Shown here piece by piece: positions 1 to 10,166 of a stretch of DNA of 64,000 bases. The stretch comes from Anodontia alba (taxonomy: Eukaryota > Mollusca > Bivalvia > Lucinida > Lucinidae). Each line of letters begins with the position of its first letter. Positions within the stretch are counted from its first letter, which is position 1. Made by a program: the position numbers and the translations under genes. The stretch is taken from contig OZ024829.1 in assembly GCA_964016985.1 (NCBI GenBank), forward strand, positions 71,715,267-71,779,266, written 5' to 3'. Below the pieces are notes generated by a model, which did no database searches, was not told the origin of the DNA, and worked only from the letters and a program-made list of their open reading frames with translations.

Positions 1-830
1 GTAATCGTGATTCGTCAAAAAACATGGCCGCTAGGGGGCGGGGCTTGTTTTCCCTATATATCTATATAAAAAAAAAACTTTAAAAATCTTCTTTTAAGAA
101 ACCGTTGGACCGAGTTCAATGTTACTTGGCAGGAATGTTGCTTTTGTGATCCTCTACCAAGATTGTTCAAGATTGTCAAAAAACATGGCCCCCAGGGGGC
201 GGGGCTTATTTTCCATATATATCTGTATAGAAAACTTTAAAATTCTTCTTGTCAAATACCTCCTGACTGAATTCAATAATGCTTTAGTAACCTTCTACCA
301 AGAATGTTCAAGCAATCCCGATTTGTCAAAAAACATGGCTGCTAGGGGGTGGGGCTTACCTTCCCTATAGATCTAAATAGAAAACTTTAAAAATCTTCTT
401 GTCAGAAACCACTGAACTGATTTCAATTTAACTTGGCAGGAATGTTCCTTTGGTTACCATCTACCAAGTTTGTTCAAGCTGTGATGATTCCTCAAAAAAA
501 AAAAGGCCGTTAGGGGGTAGGGCTTTATAGCGATATAAAACACTTTAAAAATCTTTTTGTCAGAAACCACTGGACCAATTTCAAAATAACTTGGCAGAAA
601 TGTTCCTTTGGTGACCTTCTTTCAAGATTAAGTCAAGTCATGATGTGTTAAAAAGAAAAAACATGGCTTGGTGTGTTGGGTGTGTGTGGGGGGTGGGGGG
701 GGGGGGGGGGCAGGGCTATAAAATTTATACATAAATCTTAGAGCAGTGAACTTGGCTGAATCTTCAACAGTAAGTATGCAAATCTGTTTGCTCAGGTGAG
801 CGATATAGGACCATCATGGTCTTCTTGTTT
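1..830 (-). mobile_element. HINE-like element, 166-bp repeat core, cut by window edge
   Basis: Minus-oriented tandem copies of a roughly 166-bp unit (recognisable by GGGGCGGGGCTT, TCTATATA and ACTTGGCAGGAATGTT) run from the window start. They end at an element 5' terminus near 830, where the reverse strand reads ACAAGAAGACCATGATGGTC (an imperfect hairpin) followed by CGCTCACCTGAG. A G-rich tract (677-712) lies inside. The same unit and terminus recur at 34751 and 60068. The 3' end lies outside the window. No protein is encoded. Confidence 0.7.
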
Positions 831-1540
831 TATTATTATTCAAAGTCAAACTTTTGCAGCAGAGAACTGTGCTATTGGTAACATAGTGAAATAAAAAATG
901 AGAAGTACTGTGTGGAATGAATGTAGCAATGTGGGTTTTGCTCATTTAAAAGAGAAATGAGCGGTTTTCCCGTAGGAGCCCTAATTTGACCATTCGACCT
1001 GAAATGAGCTTGTTGCTGTCAATGTTCGTACACGTTTGAATTTTTTCATTTCGTTTTTTTTCGTCTTACTACGAAGAAGAAACAAACGATATTTTTCTTT
1101 GTTTACGATTGGAAATATGCATTCTCAAATCGAACGGATTATAAGTTTAATTTGATATTCAAGCATGGAAAGATTTGGGCCGAAAGAAAACATTATGAGT
1201 GGAGAAAGAACTATATCCGAAATCATCTATGTAGCAGTGTTTCACTGCTACATAGATGATTTCGGATATAGTATGTTCGGCCTAGGCTATGGATGGCGAC
1301 ATGTAATTACGTATGCGGGCTAGTAAACAGACGATCATAGTTGATTTTTTTTTACATAGCTCTGATAACGTCTATAATGTTTTTTATCGTTGAGTATTGC
1401 GATAATTTATATAATTACAACCTTTCATAAATTATAACATTTTTTCACTATACTACGATCTATAGGGAGCTAAGTAATACATGACAGATTCGTTTCCCAG
1501 CGTATTGATGCTTTGCATCAATGTTTTCTTGTTCCTATTT
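831..1540. other. Non-coding stretch with a perfect hairpin
   Basis: No gene or recognisable transposon protein is visible. The notable content is the perfect inverted repeat at 1210-1272, annotated separately. The rest is unremarkable AT-rich DNA. Confidence 0.5.
1210..1272. repeat. Perfect 30-bp inverted repeat with 3-nt loop
   Basis: Arms 1210-1239 and 1243-1272 are exact reverse complements, separated only by TTT. Each arm begins ACTATATCCG and ends GCAGTG. The loop is too short for a usual microRNA precursor. It may be a recent fold-back event or a sequencing or assembly palindrome. Confidence 0.9.
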
Positions 1541-2168
1541 GGTATTATACAGTTTTCATCAGCACTATCAGCACTCATGACCGTGACCTTGAGGTCGACT
1601 TAGACTTTTCAATTGTTATTTTTCGTTAAAGTTTTTAATGTTAGTTTTCGTTAAAGTGTTTAAGACCTTATTATTTTCTAACCTTATCACCGATTTGATT
1701 CATCTTTGGTAGGGTTGGACCAAAATTGGACCAAAATTTTGCGCAGTACCATTCCCACCACCCTAGGTCTTGTCAAGGTCACAGACAGAATTTTCATGTT
1801 AAAATTTTATGTCAAAGTTTATAGCATCTCATTACTTTTAAACTACCTGATGGATTTAATTCCTATTTGATATCATGATAGATACTGGTCCAAAGGTTTT
1901 ATCAGCACCATCAGCACTCATGACCGTGACCTTGAGGTCGACATCACAGACGTAGAATTTAAATGTTAAAGTTTTCGTTAAAGTTATTAAGATCTCATTA
2001 TTTCCTAACCTTATCACCGATTTCATTCATCTTTGGTTTGATGATACATATTTGTCCAAAATTGTACGCAGTACCATTTTATGTCGAAGTTTTTAGCATC
2101 TCATTACTTTTAAACTACATGATGGATTTAGTTCCTATTTGGCATCATAATAGATACTGGTCAAAAGT
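1541..2168. repeat. About 360-bp tandem repeat, left part (host of the Ngaro element)
   Basis: Two diverged copies of a unit of about 355 bp, marked by ATCAGCACTCATGACCGTGA (1569 and 1912), TTATCACCGATTTGATTCAT and GATACTGGTCCAAA. The array stops at 2168 inside the motif that normally reads CAAAGGTTTTATCAGC and resumes at 6738. The retroelement between therefore inserted into it. Confidence 0.75.
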
Positions 2169-2230
2169 TAGTCTTTTCTATTCTTAGAAAGCAAACAAAA
2201 GCATCAAATGCATGACCAGACGGCAGTTTA
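2169..2230 (-). repeat. B2 split direct repeat (element 3' end)
   Basis: 62 bp beginning TAGTCTTTTCTATTC on the plus strand, identical to 2722-2783. It forms the outer 3' end of the minus-oriented element and abuts the interrupted host repeat. Confidence 0.9.
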
Positions 2231-2558
2231 TTTCGGTGAAGGTTGATACGTCAGCAGTACGACATTACAAAACCACAAGTACATGCACCCGTCATTTAAT
2301 GAACTACAGTGTCCCTTTAATTACTCAACAATACAGTGCGCGGTTCAGCTCGCTCAGGAAAAACCAGAGATAAAACTATTTGATAGAAAACTCTGGAAAC
2401 CTGTGCCCGTTTGTCAACTGCTGAATCGCTAGAATGTTGGGCCTCATTCTTTTAAAAGTACGTTGACACTGTACATAAGAAAACGTGCCGTATTCTTTAA
2501 CATTTGAAACATGTAAGCATCATGTGGATTAAATAAGTACAAAAATATTAATTTATCT
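2231..2558 (-). other. Spacer between A2 and B2
   Basis: 328 bp with no convincing ORF, between the A2 and B2 repeats. Some Ngaro-type elements carry an extra ORF here; I see none. Confidence 0.6.
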
Positions 2559-2723
2559 AAATTTTAAAGCAAACACGATGTGAGCTATATGAAGTCGTCT
2601 GGTAGAATGAACAACTACTCAATACCTTTGCATGTATACTGACAACACAAATATCACGCTGTATAATCAGAACCACAAAGACAAATATTTCACGCTATAC
2701 TATCGAAACGCGTGAAATTGATA
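2559..2723 (-). repeat. A2 split direct repeat
   Basis: 165 bp beginning AAATTTTAAAGCAAACACGA on the plus strand, identical by eye to 6573-6737. It runs directly into B1, sharing TA at the junction. Confidence 0.9.
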
Positions 2724-2783
2724 GTCTTTTCTATTCTTAGAAAGCAAACAAAAGCATCAAATGCATGACCAGACGGCAGTTTA
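2722..2783 (-). repeat. B1 split direct repeat
   Basis: 62 bp identical to 2169-2230, located just downstream of the recombinase ORF and fused to A2. Confidence 0.9.
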
Positions 2784-2824
2784 GAAACACAAAAGAGCGG
2801 GCTGGAGAGATAACTGAAAAACGT

Positions 2825-3843
2825 CTACAACCCTAACATTTTTGACACTTCTAACCTCTTCTCTAGTGAGTCTGCAGCATAGCCATCTTTGCTTGTTTCA
2901 CTCTTCCACCTGCCATGACGCTTCCAACAGCGATCGTTTACGCCTGCATTTGCAGCAGCTGCAGCTCCACCAGAGCGAAGTGAATGAAGGCCAAGATTCA
3001 AATCTCCAGCCACCTCTTTCAACCTGGAAACTAAACATTCCCTTGCCCTTGTATAACTTAAAGGTTTATCTATAGAAACCAAACGGCTAACACCTTTAGA
3101 CCTAAAACAAGGTCTAAACAAATAGAGACGACTCGTTAGAGACTGCTCAGTGAGAGCTAAGTAACGTGTAAGCATAGCATGCGGACAGGCTGCAGAGTTC
3201 CCTTTTGAAACAACGATTTCGTTTCCAAATCTGTACTGATCAGTTTTGCTTTTACAAATGTAAAAGAAAAATAGTCGTCATAAATTTTAACGTCGTTGCA
3301 ATGTATATTGCTGATTTCATCATATCTTAAAAAGGCGGAAAACCCTAATACGATCATACATAAATCCCTGACAATTAATACATCTGTACTATCGGCGTAT
3401 TTCAAACACAATGAAATTAAACTTTCTGAAGTAAATGGTTGTTTTTTGGTAGAATGCTTAGTCTGAGATCTTTTAGAAGATTCCAATAAATTCCTGACAA
3501 AAGCGTTGTTGGTAGGATCTGTACAGTTTTTCAATGAATGAGCCCATTTAATACTGTACAACGATGATGACACAACACTAAAAGAATACTGCTTATCAAT
3601 CAAATCTGTCAAGTACAGAGCCACATGAATAGGAGAAGCTGGAATAGCTGACCCTCCCTGAGCCGTTATAAAATGCTCCCACTTTTTAAAATAATTAAAG
3701 TACTTAGCACTTGTGTTGTCACTTTTAGAATTCACTAAAAAGTCTGCCATCTTAGAAGAAAGTCTGTCAAACGTACTGTTCTCAATGCCGGCTATCCGCA
3801 CCTCATCTTGAATGGTTTCTGTCAGCCTTAAACCTGCAGAAAA
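2825..3843 (-). pseudogene. Tyrosine recombinase of Ngaro-like element, one frameshift
   Basis: Integrase of the retroelement, expected to recombine a circular DNA copy into the genome through a covalent 3'-phosphotyrosine. The N-terminal half (to about 3247) carries a SAM-like core-binding region and the catalytic Arg box GFSAFLRYDEI. The C-terminal half (2825-3246) carries HSLRSGG (His-x-x-Arg), HGRW and the nucleophile Tyr in SKDGYAAD. All catalytic residues are present but split over two frames. The break is consistent with loss of one T from the T-run at 3244-3247. The frame opens at about 3843 without an ATG and overlaps the end of the upstream RT ORF in the -1 frame, next to a run of six A (3840-3845). 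Expression by frameshifting or re-initiation is therefore plausible. Confidence 0.9.
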
Positions 3844-6545
3844 AATTTATTCCAGTTTATCCTAACAGCTACTAAGCCAAATGTTAACGGCCTGCCATCA
3901 AATATGCCATTTCTTCCTCGGCCTCGCCTCGTTAAAATTCCAGGCGGAAAAACGTAAACGTCATTAATAAAATCAGCCTTCGAATTACCGTCTGGAAATA
4001 AAACAGGCCAATATGGGGCAGACCGCCATTGCGGAACAATGATAGTACATGTACATTTTTCTTTCAATACTTTGCGGATACATTGAACAATAAGTCTAGG
4101 CGGAGGAACTAACCAGTTATTCTCGCCTTTCCAAATCTGAGCAAACGCATCAACCCCAGACGTACCAGGACACCAATGTCTTGAGTTAAATTTGTGACAT
4201 TTCGCATTGTAATCACACGCAAAACGATCTACGGTATGATTTTCCCACCTCAATTCAAGCTTGAAGTAAACCCAGTCTAAAACTGCCCAGTCATCGCTAT
4301 CAGAGCATCTGCTTAAAAAATCTGCTTCACGATTATCTGCCCATGGCACCCAATTAGAATTTAAACCAATGCCTTTAGTTTTACATAAACTATCTACTTT
4401 TACCGCAATATCTTGCAAATACGGCTTTTTACTACCCACCTTTAAAATGCTGCATACATTTTTATTGTCCGTATTTACTACCACAGTTTGCCCTTCCAGG
4501 TTACTAAGAGAACTCTGCAATACCCGATATACCGCTTCGAGCTCTCTCCAAGTAGAGCTCAGGGCTCTTTCGGATTCAGACCAAGAACCCGTCACTTCAC
4601 TGTCAGACATGCCTAGCATGAAACCACCGAAACCAGCTCCACTGGCATCACAAAACAGATATTTCTCACTATCTGAACTAATATGCAGATTACTTCCGTT
4701 TAGCGTTCTTAGATTTTCCTTCCAGAAAATTAGTTCATCTAGAGCTTTAGAGCTAACGAGCACTGGAGCATCCCAACTAGCTCTACACTGCACGCATTCA
4801 TATAAAGAACGAGATCTGAGCCTCACCAAGTTTCCAATTGCTGACTGCATAGATATGATCTGACCTATCAAACAAGCTATCTTTCTCACATTAATCAAGT
4901 TATTCCCGCTCATTATGGTGGAAATCAAATCATCAAGAAAGTTTTCTGTCCGACATATGCGTTCATCGGTAACTCGCAACGTACCTGTAATCATATTCCA
5001 CACGTACCCTAGCCAGATGACTATTTGAGAAGGCAACCACTGACACTTTTCCTCAGCAACTAAAAAGCCAAAGTTTTGTAAATCTTCTCTGATATACTTA
5101 CCAGAAAGTAATGCTTCAGCGTAAGTACCCTTGCCACCTAAACCGTCATCTAAAAATAGAATAACCTTATGACCCTCTGACCGCCATTTTTTGAGTGGAA
5201 CTTTGAGTAATTTAGTAAAAAGATATCCAGCGGTCGAAATTCCAAATGGAAGAACATTAAAAACGAAATACCTTTGCTCACCTTCAAATATCCATGAGAA
5301 GCCTAGGTAAGTACGGTGCTCTGAAAAAATCATACAATGATGGTATGCACTCCGAATATCAAAAGTAAATAAATAGTCATCTTGACTAAATATTTGTCTA
5401 GCAACAGAATGATTTTCGAAAGAGCATTTATATTTGAATAAATCTGGATTTATATGTCTACAGTCTAACACAAGCCTTTTCTTGCCGTTTTTGTTCAGTG
5501 CAACTGTGAGGGGATTTACCACGTGTGGAATACAATCCCATTGACTAATACACCGCTTTGATAATAAAACAGCAATTTCGTTGCAAACAAACTCTGTGTT
5601 TTCGAGTGCTGATCTATTATTTTTTAAAACTGCAGCCACAGGTAAATTTCTAAAAGGTAACTTATAACCGTTTTGTACTAAGTCCATAATATATTCGCTA
5701 GCACCTGCATTTTCCCAGTGTTTTGCATGCGATTTTAACCTACCAACGGGTGTAGGAATGTCCACCCTGTCATTGTTGACGGTGCTAATGCCAGTTTTTT
5801 CCCTATGTTCAACTCTGTGACCTACTTGTTTGTTATCATCTCGCAGCATTTCTGAGCAGACTAAAAATGGAAATTTACTTATCTTAGCGGTACTTTCAGG
5901 CACATCAACCTTGCAGTCTATCCGCCAATGACCTGCTTTACCACACCGGAAACAATTTCCGGGTTTCTTGTTGCCCTGGTAACGGTTGTCTGGTTGTGTC
6001 GCTGTAGCTGTTGTAGTAGATGCAGCCATGGGATTACCATATGGAGTATATCGTCGACCTCTGCTTCGTCTCTCCTGTTTCACCTTGCGGTCAGCTTTCA
6101 GTTGAGCACGATAAATTTTCTTTTCATCGTCGGAGTCCTCGGCCAGAGGATGAGCTTCATATTCTTGTACGACTTTCCATCCATGTTCAGAACTGTCAGC
6201 CAATTTGACCAATTTTTGGCGGTGAGAAAGAATATCAATACCTTCAGATATTTTTCTGTGAGCCATAAGAGACGCTTCACCAGTAGAATCTCTGCTAGTC
6301 TCTCGCAGATAACCGTCAGCTTCTTTCATTTTCTCAAGGACTTGGGAATTGACCTTATGCTGTTCCTCGTTGCCCTTTTTCCGGAAGGAATAATTGTCAC
6401 TAGTTAACTGTGTCTGTATCACAGAAATCTGTGATTGAGAAAGCTCTCTCTGTGTCCGTTCCATACGTTGTTCAAAGGCGTTAAGCTTAGAGGAAATAAG
6501 CTCCTCCATTTTAGACAGCATGTCATTTTCTTTGTTACTGTCCAT
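3828..6545 (-). CDS. Gag-reverse transcriptase-RNase H polyprotein, Ngaro-like
   Basis: An intact 905-residue ORF starting at the ATG at 6545. Residues 1-45 look coiled-coil-like. Residues 198-211 form a zinc knuckle, CFRCGKAGHWRIDC (CX2CX4HX4C), typical of nucleocapsid. The reverse transcriptase spans about 340-520: LVLDCRHIN, first catalytic Asp in FDIRSAYH (about 396), LPFGIS, and the active site FLDDG (about 465-467). RNase H spans about 628-745, with D in LFCDAS, E in TWRELEA, D in NTDN and D in READFLSR. The tail (about 770-870) has the conserved DIRS-superfamily stretch VDRFACDYN...PPPRLI. Cytoplasmic reverse transcription and VLP assembly are inferred from the family. This is the only intact long protein in the window. 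Confidence 0.93.
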   Translation of the reverse strand: MDSNKENDMLSKMEELISSKLNAFEQRMERTQRELSQSQISVIQTQLTSDNYSFRKKGNEEQHKVNSQVLEKMKEADGYLRETSRDSTGEASLMAHRKISEGIDILSHRQKLVKLADSSEHGWKVVQEYEAHPLAEDSDDEKKIYRAQLKADRKVKQERRSRGRRYTPYGNPMAASTTTATATQPDNRYQGNKKPGNCFRCGKAGHWRIDCKVDVPESTAKISKFPFLVCSEMLRDDNKQVGHRVEHREKTGISTVNNDRVDIPTPVGRLKSHAKHWENAGASEYIMDLVQNGYKLPFRNLPVAAVLKNNRSALENTEFVCNEIAVLLSKRCISQWDCIPHVVNPLTVALNKNGKKRLVLDCRHINPDLFKYKCSFENHSVARQIFSQDDYLFTFDIRSAYHHCMIFSEHRTYLGFSWIFEGEQRYFVFNVLPFGISTAGYLFTKLLKVPLKKWRSEGHKVILFLDDGLGGKGTYAEALLSGKYIREDLQNFGFLVAEEKCQWLPSQIVIWLGYVWNMITGTLRVTDERICRTENFLDDLISTIMSGNNLINVRKIACLIGQIISMQSAIGNLVRLRSRSLYECVQCRASWDAPVLVSSKALDELIFWKENLRTLNGSNLHISSDSEKYLFCDASGAGFGGFMLGMSDSEVTGSWSESERALSSTWRELEAVYRVLQSSLSNLEGQTVVVNTDNKNVCSILKVGSKKPYLQDIAVKVDSLCKTKGIGLNSNWVPWADNREADFLSRCSDSDDWAVLDWVYFKLELRWENHTVDRFACDYNAKCHKFNSRHWCPGTSGVDAFAQIWKGENNWLVPPPRLIVQCIRKVLKEKCTCTIIVPQWRSAPYWPVLFPDGNSKADFINDVYVFPPGILTRRGRGRNGIFDGRPLTFGLVAVRINWNKFFLQV

Positions 6546-6572
6546 TTTTTACAAAGCCACGTGCTCATGTAC

Positions 6573-6737
6573 AAATTTTAAAGCAAACACGATGTGAGCT
6601 ATATGAAGTCGTCTGGTAGAATGAACAACTACTCAATACCTTTGCATGTATACTGACAACACAAATATCACGCTGTATAATCAGAACCACAAAGACAAAT
6701 ATTTCACGCTATACTATCGAAACGCGTGAAATTGATA
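6573..6737 (-). repeat. A1 split direct repeat (element 5' end)
   Basis: 165 bp identical to 2559-2723. It lies directly upstream of the gag-RT ORF (start codon at 6545) and so probably contains the promoter and transcription start. Its outer edge meets the resumed host repeat at TTATCAGCAC. Confidence 0.9.
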
Positions 6738-7330
6738 TTATCAGCACAATCAGCACTTATGAACGTGACCTTGAGGTCGAGGTCACAGACTTCGAATCTA
6801 AATGTTAAAGTTTTTTTTATAGTTTTTAAGACCTCATTATTTCCTTTGTTATAGTTTTTAAGACCTCATTATTTCCTTACCTTATCACCGATTTGATTCA
6901 TCTTTGGTATGATGATACATATTGGTCCAAAATTTTGCCAAGTTCCATCCTTACCACCGTAGTTCATGTTAAGGTCAAGGTCACAGTCATGCAAAAATTT
7001 TCCTGTTAAAAGTTTATGTCAAAGTTTTTAGGACCTCATTACTTCTAAACCAAATGATGGAATTAATTTATATTTGGTATCATGATATATATTGGTCCAA
7101 AGTTTTTATCAGCACCATCAGCACTCATGACAGTGACCTTAGGGTCGAGGTCACACACTTAGAATTTTAAAAATGTTAAAGTTTTCGTTTATGCTTTTAA
7201 GACTTTATTATTTCCTTACCTTATCACCGAATTGATTCATCTTTGGTTTGATGAATATTTTACACATTGCAATCCCCACCCCCCCACCACCCCCCCCCCC
7301 CCCCCACCCAGGTCATGTCAAAATTTAGGT
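6738..7330. repeat. About 360-bp tandem repeat, right part
   Basis: Continuation of the 1541-2168 array after the Ngaro-like insertion, with the same markers (CAGCACTTATGAACGTGACC at about 6752; CAGCACTCATGACAGTGACC at about 7118). It ends in a C-rich tract at 7268-7315. Confidence 0.75.
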
Positions 7331-8198
7331 CACGGATTTTTCAGAAACAAAATGTGCAATATCAGGTGATCCTGTCTGGCGACAGGTCTTGTATAAATTT
7401 TATAGCCCTGCCCCCTAGCTGCCATGATGGCTTGGACTAAATCTTGATAGAGGGTCACCAAAGGAACATTTCTACCAAGTTATATTGAAATCGGTCAAGT
7501 GGTTTCTGACAAAATGATTTTAAAGTGCTTTACAAAATGTATATAGCTATATAGGGGAAAAGAAGCCCCGCCCCCTAGCAGCCATGTTTGACGAATCATT
7601 ACTGCTTGAACAATCTTGGTAGAGGGCCACTAAAGCAATATTCCTGCCAAGTAATACTGAAATCGGTCAAGTTGTTTCTGGCAAGAAGAATCTTAAAGTT
7701 TCCTATATAGATATATAGGGAAAATAAGCCCAGCCCCCTAGCAGCCATATTTTTTGACGAATCTTGACGGCTTGAACATTCTTGGCAGAGGGTCACCAAA
7801 GAAACATTCCTGCCAAGTTATATTGAAATCAGCCCATTGGTTTATGATGAGAACAGTTTTCTGTATAGATATACAGGGAAAATAAGCTCTGCCCCCTAGT
7901 GGCCATGTTTTTTGACATATCATGATCTTATAATCTTGGTAGAGGGTCACCAAAAAAACATTTTGCCAAGTTATATTGAAATCGGTCCAGTGGTTTCTGT
8001 CGAGAAGATTTTTAAAATTTTCTATATAAATATACAGGGAAAATAAGCCCTGCCCCCTGGCAGCCATGTTTTTTGACGAATTACTACAGCTTGAGCACTC
8101 TTGGTAGATGGTTACTAAAGAAATATTTCTGTCAAGTTATAGTGAAACTGGTCCTGCGGTTTCTTACGAAAAGATTTTTAAAGCTTTCTATATAGATA

Positions 8199-9160
8199 CG
8201 AGGGTCCTGCAAAAAGTTTTGTCACAGGGTTCGGATTACTTCAGTGCTACGTTTTATCAAACATATTTTTATTACAAACCTTCAAAAAAGTATTCCCCCT
8301 TTACTGAAACACATTTTTGTAACCTTTTTACCCATTCGCGAAAAGCAGTTAAATAGTCTTCTTTTGGTATCTGTTGGGAGACACTGATAAATAGCGCTGC
8401 CAAGAGAACTTCTAGACGTATACTTATTTCCAGAAATCATTTTCTTAAGCCTTGGAAATAAAAAGAAGTCACAGGGACTCGGGCCAGGTGAGTAAGGTGG
8501 ATGGTTTAAAACTTTCACCTTTTTAGAAGCCAAAAAAAGACTTAACAACCGCACACTTATTAGAGGAGGCTTTGTCATGTAAAAGGTGGGCTCCTGACCA
8601 TCCTTTGCTTGGTCGTTTCTTATTGTAAAACTCTTTCACTTTCTTCAGTACAGAATTCTTGTAGAATCGGCCAGTGCCTGTATGACCAGATGGACAAGGC
8701 ACTTGAACGATTGACTCGCTTGAATTAAAGAAAATTGCGTACAAAATCTTTTTCGAACTTATGGTTCTTTTGGCAATACATGGGCGTTTTTTATCTTTTC
8801 GCTTCCATTATTATCGGCCCTTCTTTGTGGCTCAAACATGTGCACCCAGGTTTCATTACCTGTTAGCAAGGTAGAAATGACCCGACTATTAAAGCCTTTG
8901 TATGTTTTCAAAAGTTCCCGGGCACATTTAAGGCGTGTCTTTTGCTCCTCAGTGAGCAAATGAGGTACCCACCTAGCGCAAACTTTTCTCAGGTCCAAAC
9001 GCTTTTTCAGAATTGTTTGCACACTGCCTTCTGATATGCCAGTACAATAGCTATATCTTTGATAGACAATCGCGCATCCTGTTCGACCACAATCTTTACA
9101 GCAGCGATGTTAGCCTTGGTAACATAGGTTTAAGGCCTTCCAGGACGGGTATCATCTTCA
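8199..9160 (-). pseudogene. Mariner-family transposase fragment
   Basis: A cut-and-paste transposase relic of the D,D34D mariner family, broken into three frames (8759-9022, 8523-8744, 8282-8578). Recognisable blocks are RKVCARWVPHLLTEEQKTRL, TGNETWVHMFEP, GTGRFYKNSVLKKVKEFY, LLHDKAS and HPPYSPGPSPCDFFLFPRLK. The first catalytic Asp (normally GDETW) is Asn, codon at 8855-8857. The second and third Asp remain. A mariner-type TIR (CGAGGGTCCTGCAAAAAGTT) starts at 8199 after a TA at 8197. The HTH N-terminus and the other TIR are missing: at about 9160 the sequence passes straight back into the 166-bp repeat. Confidence 0.85.
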
Positions 9161-9401
9161 ACAGAAACATTCCTGCCAAGTTATATTGAAATCGGTCCAT
9201 TTACTTCTGACAGGAAGATTTTTAAAAGTTTTCTATATAGATATATAGGGAGAATAAGCCAATCCCCCAGACGGCCATGTTTTTTGATGGATCATGATTG
9301 TTTGAACAATCTTGGTAGAGGGTCATCAAGGAAACATTTCTGCAAAGTTATATTGAAATCGGTCCAGTGGTTTCTGACTAGAAGATTAATTTTTTAAAGT
9401 T

Positions 9402-9404
<3 letters not shown>

Positions 9405-9478
<74 letters not shown>
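9405..9478. repeat. (TA)n microsatellite
   Basis: About 37 uninterrupted TA units, expanded from the TCTATATAGATATATAGGG segment of one 166-bp repeat unit. Confidence 0.95.
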
Positions 9479-9481
<3 letters not shown>

Positions 9482-10166
9482 AAAATAAGCCATGTCCCCT
9501 GGCGACCATGTTTTTTGACGAATCATGATGGCTTGAACAATCTTGGTAGAGGGTTACACAAAGGAACATTCCTGCTGTGTTATATTGAAATCGATCTAGT
9601 GGTCTCTGACAAGAAGAGTTTTAAAGTTTTCTATATAGATATATAGGGAAAATAAGCCCAGTCCCCCAGCGGGACAAACTTTACAGCTTAAACAATCTTG
9701 GTAAAGGGTCACCAAGGAAACATTTCTGCCAAATTATATGGAAATCGGTCCCGTGGTTTCTGACAAGAAGATTTTTAAAGTTTTCTATATAGATATATAG
9801 GGAAAATAAGCCCCACCCCCTGGCAGCCATGTTTTTTGACAAATCAAAATGGCTTTAACAATCTTGGTAGAAGATCACCAAACGAACATTTCTGCAAAAT
9901 TGTATTGAAATCGGTTAAGTGGTTGCTGACAAAAAGATTTTTTAAGTTTTCAGTTAAAAAATCTATTTTTAGCTCCTGTGACCTAGATATGCAATGGACA
10001 GGAACCATTTGAACAACTTTGAAAGAGGACATTCCTGTGAAGTTTGGTCAAAATCCAATCAGTTGTTTAGGAGGAGCTGTTTTTGAAGAAATTGTTTACG
10101 GACGGACGCACGCATGCACGGATGGACGCACGTGACAAAATGTAATCACAAAAGCTCTGAGCTAAT

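Larger units (their letters stand above)
2169..6737 (-). mobile_element. Structurally complete Ngaro/PAT-like YR retrotransposon
   Basis: A minus-oriented 4.57-kb element with the split-direct-repeat plan of Ngaro and PAT elements: A1 (6573-6737), gag-RT-RNase H ORF, tyrosine recombinase ORF, B1 (2722-2783), A2 (2559-2723), 328 bp of spacer, B2 (2169-2230). A1 and A2 (165 bp) look identical, as do B1 and B2 (62 bp). A2 and B1 are fused, as expected if A1 and B2 ends are joined in a circular intermediate. The flanking 360-bp repeat is simply interrupted, with no target-site duplication, as expected for recombinase-mediated integration. One frameshift in the recombinase is the only obvious lesion. 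DIRS proper is excluded because the repeats are direct, not inverted. Confidence 0.92.
7381..10166 (+). mobile_element. HINE-like element, 166-bp repeat array
   Basis: Plus-oriented tandem 166-bp units (AAGCCCCGCCCCCT, GGCCATGTTTTTTGAC, CTTGGTAGAGGGTCACCA, TTATATTGAAATCGGTCC). After the last unit come a GGACG-rich microsatellite (about 10099-10135) and the 3' terminus AAAGCTCTGAGCTAA. The 3' hairpin is degraded. The array is interrupted by a mariner fragment (8199-9160) and a long TA tract (9405-9478). No canonical 5' terminus is visible. Confidence 0.75.

Noticed and set aside
677..712. Functional G-quadruplex promoter
   Set aside because: The G-run is an expanded segment of one satellite unit next to no gene; similar tracts at 7268, 54814 and 57044 sit at the equivalent unit position or in other repeats.
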